A stretch of DNA of 10,510 bases from Bacteroidales bacterium (GTDB lineage Bacteria; Bacteroidota; Bacteroidia; Bacteroidales; ML635J-15). Shown here piece by piece: positions 6,747-10,510 of this stretch. The notes under the pieces were generated by a model. That model saw nothing but the letters and a program-made list of their open reading frames with translations. It was not told the DNA's origin and did not search any database. Position numbers and translations under genes: made by a program. Position 1 is the first letter of the stretch; every line of letters begins with the position of its first letter. Where the stretch lies: assembly GCA_028697515.1 (NCBI GenBank), contig JAQVEY010000048.1, positions 1 to 10,510 on the forward strand. Reading direction: 5' to 3'.

Positions 6747-9700
6747 TTGTTCGTTAACAACTATATCAATGTAGTAATGATAACGGAAACAGTGCATGCT
6801 ATCCTCAACTGTCAAATTATATCTAGTATCTTCTTCAGGATTAAAATATGGTTCAGGACAATCAGTACATGAAATATAATCAGCAGGAGTCCATAAATAT
6901 GTTAGATTTTCCTGATTAGCTGTTAAAATGGAATATACTGTATCACCTATAATAATCGTATCTGCAGCGGGTGTAAGAAATATTTCTGGTTCCTGCTGAA
7001 CAACAATTTGTACTGAATCAGTTTTAACACAATTTCTTTCATTAGTAACATCAACATAATAAGTTATATTTTCTTCAGGGTTAACGCCTGGAGCCTGAAC
7101 ATTAACATCTGTAATATTATCATCAGGATACCAACTATAAGAGACACCTCCTGCAGCATATATTGTTATTCCATCTCCATTACAAATAACCGTATCGTTT
7201 GATATCAATACCTGAGGTAATGCATAGATATCTATCGTAGTTGAAACACTGTCAGTACAGCCATTATCATCTTCAATAAACAAACTCACAGTTACGGTTT
7301 GGTCAAATGCCGTATTATTAGTAAATGTATATGGTTCAGGATTATTACCATCACCTATTTCGACTCCATTAATGAACCACTGTCTGTATATATCATTTTC
7401 TGATACACTTGTTAATAAAGCATCAAAAGGAGAGCATAATCCTTCTGGAAGTTCAACGCTTTCTGTGTCAGTAAGTAATAAACCTGCAGTTACCGAAAAT
7501 ACATATACGTTATATGGAAATGTAACTTCACAGTCTCCAGAAGTCAGAGTAAGACTAACTGGATAAAAACCCATAGGTGGCACTATATCGTATGAATGAG
7601 TGAATGATTCTTCGGTATAAAATGCACCTCCTCCCACAACCCATTCAACAGTTTCAACATTATTTTGGTTCACTAAATCAAAGTTGATTTCTTGTCCGAC
7701 ACAAGCCATAGTATCACTTATATCAGCTTCGCCATAAGGACCATTAATTGTTATATCATGTGAGAAAGAATCAGTACAACCAAAATATGTCGATAAATTA
7801 AGTGTTATGGTATAAGTACCAGGTAATGTATAGAACACTTCAGGGTCTTCAACATACAAAGTATCTCCGTTACCCATTATCCACTCATAATATAAAGCTG
7901 TTCCTGTAGGTTCTACTGTGCAATTAGGAATAATATCAGGCTCAACAGGATAGCAAGGAAGATTATCCTCTGTTATCGTAAAATTTGCAATAGGTTGCTG
8001 TATGATAATAAATTCATCAAGTGTCAGTTCTTCTGTGCATCCATATCCATCATCAACTTTAAGATACACATCATATATTCCTCCTGCAGTATATTGATGT
8101 GTAACAGTTGTATCATTGCCTATATTTTCTTCTCCATCTCCAAAATGCCATGTATATGTGTATGAATCATCTGTTTCAGAAGCATTAAAAACAATATCTT
8201 CTCCAACACATCCAAACTGGTCGGGTGAAGAAAAATCTGCTGTAACAGACACAACAGTTATAAAATCAGGAAATTCAACACTTGACTCACAATTATGTAA
8301 TGTACCTGCAGAAACAGTAACTGAATACACACCCGGTTGCAAGTAGTTATGTGACACAGTGCCTGCCCCATAAGAATGTTGTCCGTCACCAAATTCCCAA
8401 TAAATCCATGTTATAGGATCGTCAGATATGATATTTTCGGTAAAATTAACAGCCAAACTATTACAGCCATGAGTTTCATCTGCCGAAATATGAATTTCGG
8501 GACCTAGAACATGTATTTCATCAGTCATAGAATGCTCACAGCCATTTCCGTCACGAACAGTTAGTGTAACGGTAAAATAGCCGACAGTGGTGTATGCATG
8601 CGGTGATGTTGGGTTACTTATCCATCCTGAATTTGTTCCATCACCATAATCCCAATAATATTCTAATGTATTCTGTGACATACCTCCATAAAACTCTACT
8701 TGTTCATCAATACATGCTTCATCATCAATTATAACAAATATTGCCTGTGGTGAGGATATTGATATCTGAACAGAATCTATATATTCACATCCTGACTCAG
8801 TATTATATGCTATAACCTGAACCCAAAAATCTCCCTGATATGGATATGTATATGAATACTCATCATCAGTAGAAGCTAATTCAGAATCGAGATCAGTTCT
8901 TACCCCTCCTGTAATATAATAAGTAAACCAATCCCAAGAATCAGCTTCGGTATAATCAAGAGTGAAAGTATAATCCAAAGGCGTTGCGCATTCTGATGAA
9001 GACGAAATACCATTTATAATTGGGCCACTTATATATACACTATCCCAAAGAAGAGTATCTCGGCATCCATTATACACAGTAATCATGTGAATAGTAATCC
9101 ATCCAGTATCCTGATCAAATTGCCACATTTGATATTCATCTCCACCTTCATTATCAGTAGAATCAATCCACCATGTAAATTCGTCAATATCTGGATTATC
9201 GTAATCCCACAAATACAAATCTACCGAATCTTGTGGACATAAATGATCGCTTGGCAGAGGGTCATGATCTTCATAGGTCACAACATCAATTGTTGGAAAG
9301 TATGGTTCACCAACAGAAATTTCAAGTGTACCGACACTTACACATTCATTATTATCAGTAATTGTTAATGTCACCGTGTAATCACCAGCATTATACGTAG
9401 AGCTCTCTTCGTTAGTCCCAGTAGGATTTGTCTGCCCATTACCAAAATTCCAATTCCAGTTTGTAATAGTTGCTAATGGAGTTGTTCCATTATATGTAAA
9501 ATCAATTGTTAATGGCTCGCAACCTTCGATAGTATCTCCCACAAATGAAGCGTCAGGAGAAGTTATAGTAATAAGTGGTCCGATAAAAGTGTGAAAGCAA
9601 TCATTTTCAGTTGTTACGGTTAATGTTGGTTGATATATTCCCGGACTGTTGTATGAATGTGAAGGATTTGGTGAAGTCGATGAACCTCCGTCCTGAAAGT

Positions 9701-10510
9701 AGTAGCTAAAAGTATTAGCATTGGCTGATGATGTATTTGTAAAATTAACAGTAAAAGGAGTAGTACATGAAAACAAATCGGATGGACTAGTTGTGAATGA
9801 TGCTGTTACTTCTTCAACAAAAAGATTGAAGGTTGTCGAAGCTTCGCATGGACCACCTGGATCTACTGTAAATACTACAGACATATTACCTCCACTGTTA
9901 TATGTATGCACAGGTGTATTCTGATAACTAGTTCCTCCATCTCCAAATTGCCACGAACAAGAATATCCTGTTTGATTGATGAAATGAACTTCAGTATTCT
10001 TACAAACCACATCCCCTTCAAGCACACTATATTCGGGTTCTGCAACAGTAACTCTAATATATTCATCTTGAGTAACAATTGTTTCACAACCATAAACATC
10101 GTCAGTAACTGTTATGCTTACATCATAAACACCTGTTGCATTATAAGTATGAGATGGGTTTGCTCCACTACCTGCTGGAGAGCCATCACCAAAATCCCAA
10201 ACTATTGTTGATGAAGATCCGAATGTTGTCGTAACTGTAGAAAAGAAATTTACAGTATGAGGTGCTGTACACCATGTTGGGTTATCTCCGTAAAAACTTG
10301 CAGTAGGATTTCCAGCAATAGAGACTAATGCATTATGAGTAATTTGATTGGTACATTCATTTTCATCAGTAACAATAAGACTTGCATTAAATGTTCCTGT
10401 TGAACCATATAAATGAGATGGGTTTTGTGTATTACCTGTGGTACCATCCCCAAAATACCATTGCCAAGTGTCAATTGGAGCATCTCCTGGTGTTGACAAA
10501 TCAGTAAAAA
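6471..10510 (-). CDS. Giant PKD-repeat surface protein with type IX secretion type-B C-terminal domain, N-terminus beyond right edge
   Basis: The reading frame is open from the right edge to a TAG at 6473-6471, giving at least 1,345 residues. The TTG at 10499 is an internal Leu inside a PKD module, not a start. Residue numbers below count from that Leu. About 13 PKD or PKD-like modules of ~84 residues run in tandem to about residue 1094. Clear WxFGDG-type cores are WQWYFGDG, WDFGDG, WQFGDG, WNWNFGNG, YWDYGDG, YWEFGDG and WHFGDG; modules 6, 7, 12 and 13 are degenerate. Two Ig-like modules follow (about 1095-1250). The last 91 residues are a gliding-motility-associated C-terminal domain (IYNRWGEEVF, GWDG, YYVEAEMFDG, KKGFIMLIR). 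Such domains direct transport by the type IX system and anchoring at the cell surface. The protein is probably an adhesin or structural surface protein, and no enzymatic domain is visible in this part. The gene downstream (hldD) starts 56 bases later on the same strand. Confidence 0.93.
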   Translation of the reverse strand, partial: FTDLSTPGDAPIDTWQWYFGDGTTGNTQNPSHLYGSTGTFNASLIVTDENECTNQITHNALVSIAGNPTASFYGDNPTWCTAPHTVNFFSTVTTTFGSSSTIVWDFGDGSPAGSGANPSHTYNATGVYDVSITVTDDVYGCETIVTQDEYIRVTVAEPEYSVLEGDVVCKNTEVHFINQTGYSCSWQFGDGGTSYQNTPVHTYNSGGNMSVVFTVDPGGPCEASTTFNLFVEEVTASFTTSPSDLFSCTTPFTVNFTNTSSANANTFSYYFQDGGSSTSPNPSHSYNSPGIYQPTLTVTTENDCFHTFIGPLITITSPDASFVGDTIEGCEPLTIDFTYNGTTPLATITNWNWNFGNGQTNPTGTNEESSTYNAGDYTVTLTITDNNECVSVGTLEISVGEPYFPTIDVVTYEDHDPLPSDHLCPQDSVDLYLWDYDNPDIDEFTWWIDSTDNEGGDEYQMWQFDQDTGWITIHMITVYNGCRDTLLWDSVYISGPIINGISSSSECATPLDYTFTLDYTEADSWDWFTYYITGGVRTDLDSELASTDDEYSYTYPYQGDFWVQVIAYNTESGCEYIDSVQISISSPQAIFVIIDDEACIDEQVEFYGGMSQNTLEYYWDYGDGTNSGWISNPTSPHAYTTVGYFTVTLTVRDGNGCEHSMTDEIHVLGPEIHISADETHGCNSLAVNFTENIISDDPITWIYWEFGDGQHSYGAGTVSHNYLQPGVYSVTVSAGTLHNCESSVEFPDFITVVSVTADFSSPDQFGCVGEDIVFNASETDDSYTYTWHFGDGEENIGNDTTVTHQYTAGGIYDVYLKVDDGYGCTEELTLDEFIIIQQPIANFTITEDNLPCYPVEPDIIPNCTVEPTGTALYYEWIMGNGDTLYVEDPEVFYTLPGTYTITLNLSTYFGCTDSFSHDITINGPYGEADISDTMACVGQEINFDLVNQNNVETVEWVVGGGAFYTEESFTHSYDIVPPMGFYPVSLTLTSGDCEVTFPYNVYVFSVTAGLLLTDTESVELPEGLCSPFDALLTSVSENDIYRQWFINGVEIGDGNNPEPYTFTNNTAFDQTVTVSLFIEDDNGCTDSVSTTIDIYALPQVLISNDTVICNGDGITIYAAGGVSYSWYPDDNITDVNVQAPGVNPEENITYYVDVTNERNCVKTDSVQIVVQQEPEIFLTPAADTIIIGDTVYSILTANQENLTYLWTPADYISCTDCPEPYFNPEEDTRYNLTVEDSMHCFRYHYYIDIVVNEQYTLDVPGAFMPLGTDGNRVVYVKGFGIRKLLHFRIYNRWGEEVFYTDDIHQGWDGYYNGQLQNIDNYSYYVEAEMFDGSIQSKKGFIMLIR
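7218..10510 (-). repeat. Tandem array of about 13 PKD modules, most with a conserved Cys pair
   Basis: This is the coding repeat region of the large surface protein, about 250 bases per module. Most modules share the layout: a start such as 'ASF', a Cys about 8-14 residues later (WCTAP, SCTTP, GCEPL, GCNSL, GCVGE, ACVGQ), a WxFGDG core, an H-x-Y-x-x-x-G-x-Y-x-V turn, and a second Cys in a D/N-x-x-GC motif (YGCET, NDCFH, NECVS, NGCEH, HNCES, YGCTE, FGCTD, NGCTD). Modules are diverged in sequence, so this is an old array rather than a recent expansion. It continues past the right edge. Confidence 0.85.

Noticed and set aside
9875..10211. Frames on both strands inside the PKD array (9875-10099 - and 9906-10211 +)
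   Set aside because: Both lie within the strongly supported PKD coding frame and are shadows of repeat codons.
10497..10499. TTG as the start of the large PKD gene
   Set aside because: The frame stays open to the window edge and the preceding residues (F-T-D) continue a normal PKD strand, so this Leu is internal.
1..10510. Defence system, CRISPR array, prophage, transposase or tRNA/rRNA genes
   Set aside because: I read both strands for direct-repeat spacing, recombinase or nuclease motifs and tRNA-like cloverleafs and saw none. All large frames are accounted for by the genes listed.

Overview
The window looks like a chromosomal segment of an AT-rich Bacteroidetes bacterium, probably of the order Bacteroidales. 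The main evidence is a giant PKD-repeat protein ending in a gliding-motility-type (type IX secretion, type B) C-terminal domain, a MeaB GTPase with the Bacteroidetes-style N-terminus, a lipoprotein prolyl oligopeptidase, a TAnnTTTG-like promoter and the lack of clear Shine-Dalgarno sites. This assignment is inference from protein style; no rRNA or other taxonomic marker is present.

Layout. The left 1.5 kb is on the + strand. It holds the 3' part of a surface or secreted protein of unknown function (1-996, open at the left edge) and, 23 bases later, a small multi-pass membrane protein (1020-1469) with two copies of a GldL-like 'PGxG' motif. A 64-base imperfect inverted repeat follows (1503-1566). 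It lies between converging genes and may be a bidirectional terminator or an attC-like/palindromic repeat element.

Everything to the right is on the - strand. In transcription order, right to left, it is: a PKD-repeat adhesin-like protein running off the right edge (10510-6471); hldD-like ADP-heptose epimerase (6414-5452); meaB, the methylmalonyl-CoA mutase GTPase chaperone (5471-4335); a ProX/YbaK-type prolyl-tRNA editing domain protein (4338-3847); and a prolyl oligopeptidase lipoprotein (3750-1600). The epimerase, meaB and the editing protein overlap or abut (20 bases or a 1-base gap, then 4 bases), so they probably form one transcription unit. The oligopeptidase has its own candidate promoter in the 96-base gap before it.

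The genes do not form one obvious pathway. They cover envelope sugar synthesis (heptose for LPS), cofactor B12 enzyme maintenance, translation quality control, periplasmic peptide hydrolysis and cell-surface adhesion. I see no defence system, transposase, integrase, CRISPR array, tRNA or rRNA. The window reads mostly as ordinary Bacteroidetes chromosome. The intergenic palindrome, the duplicated membrane protein and the divergent editing domain are the items most worth a second look.
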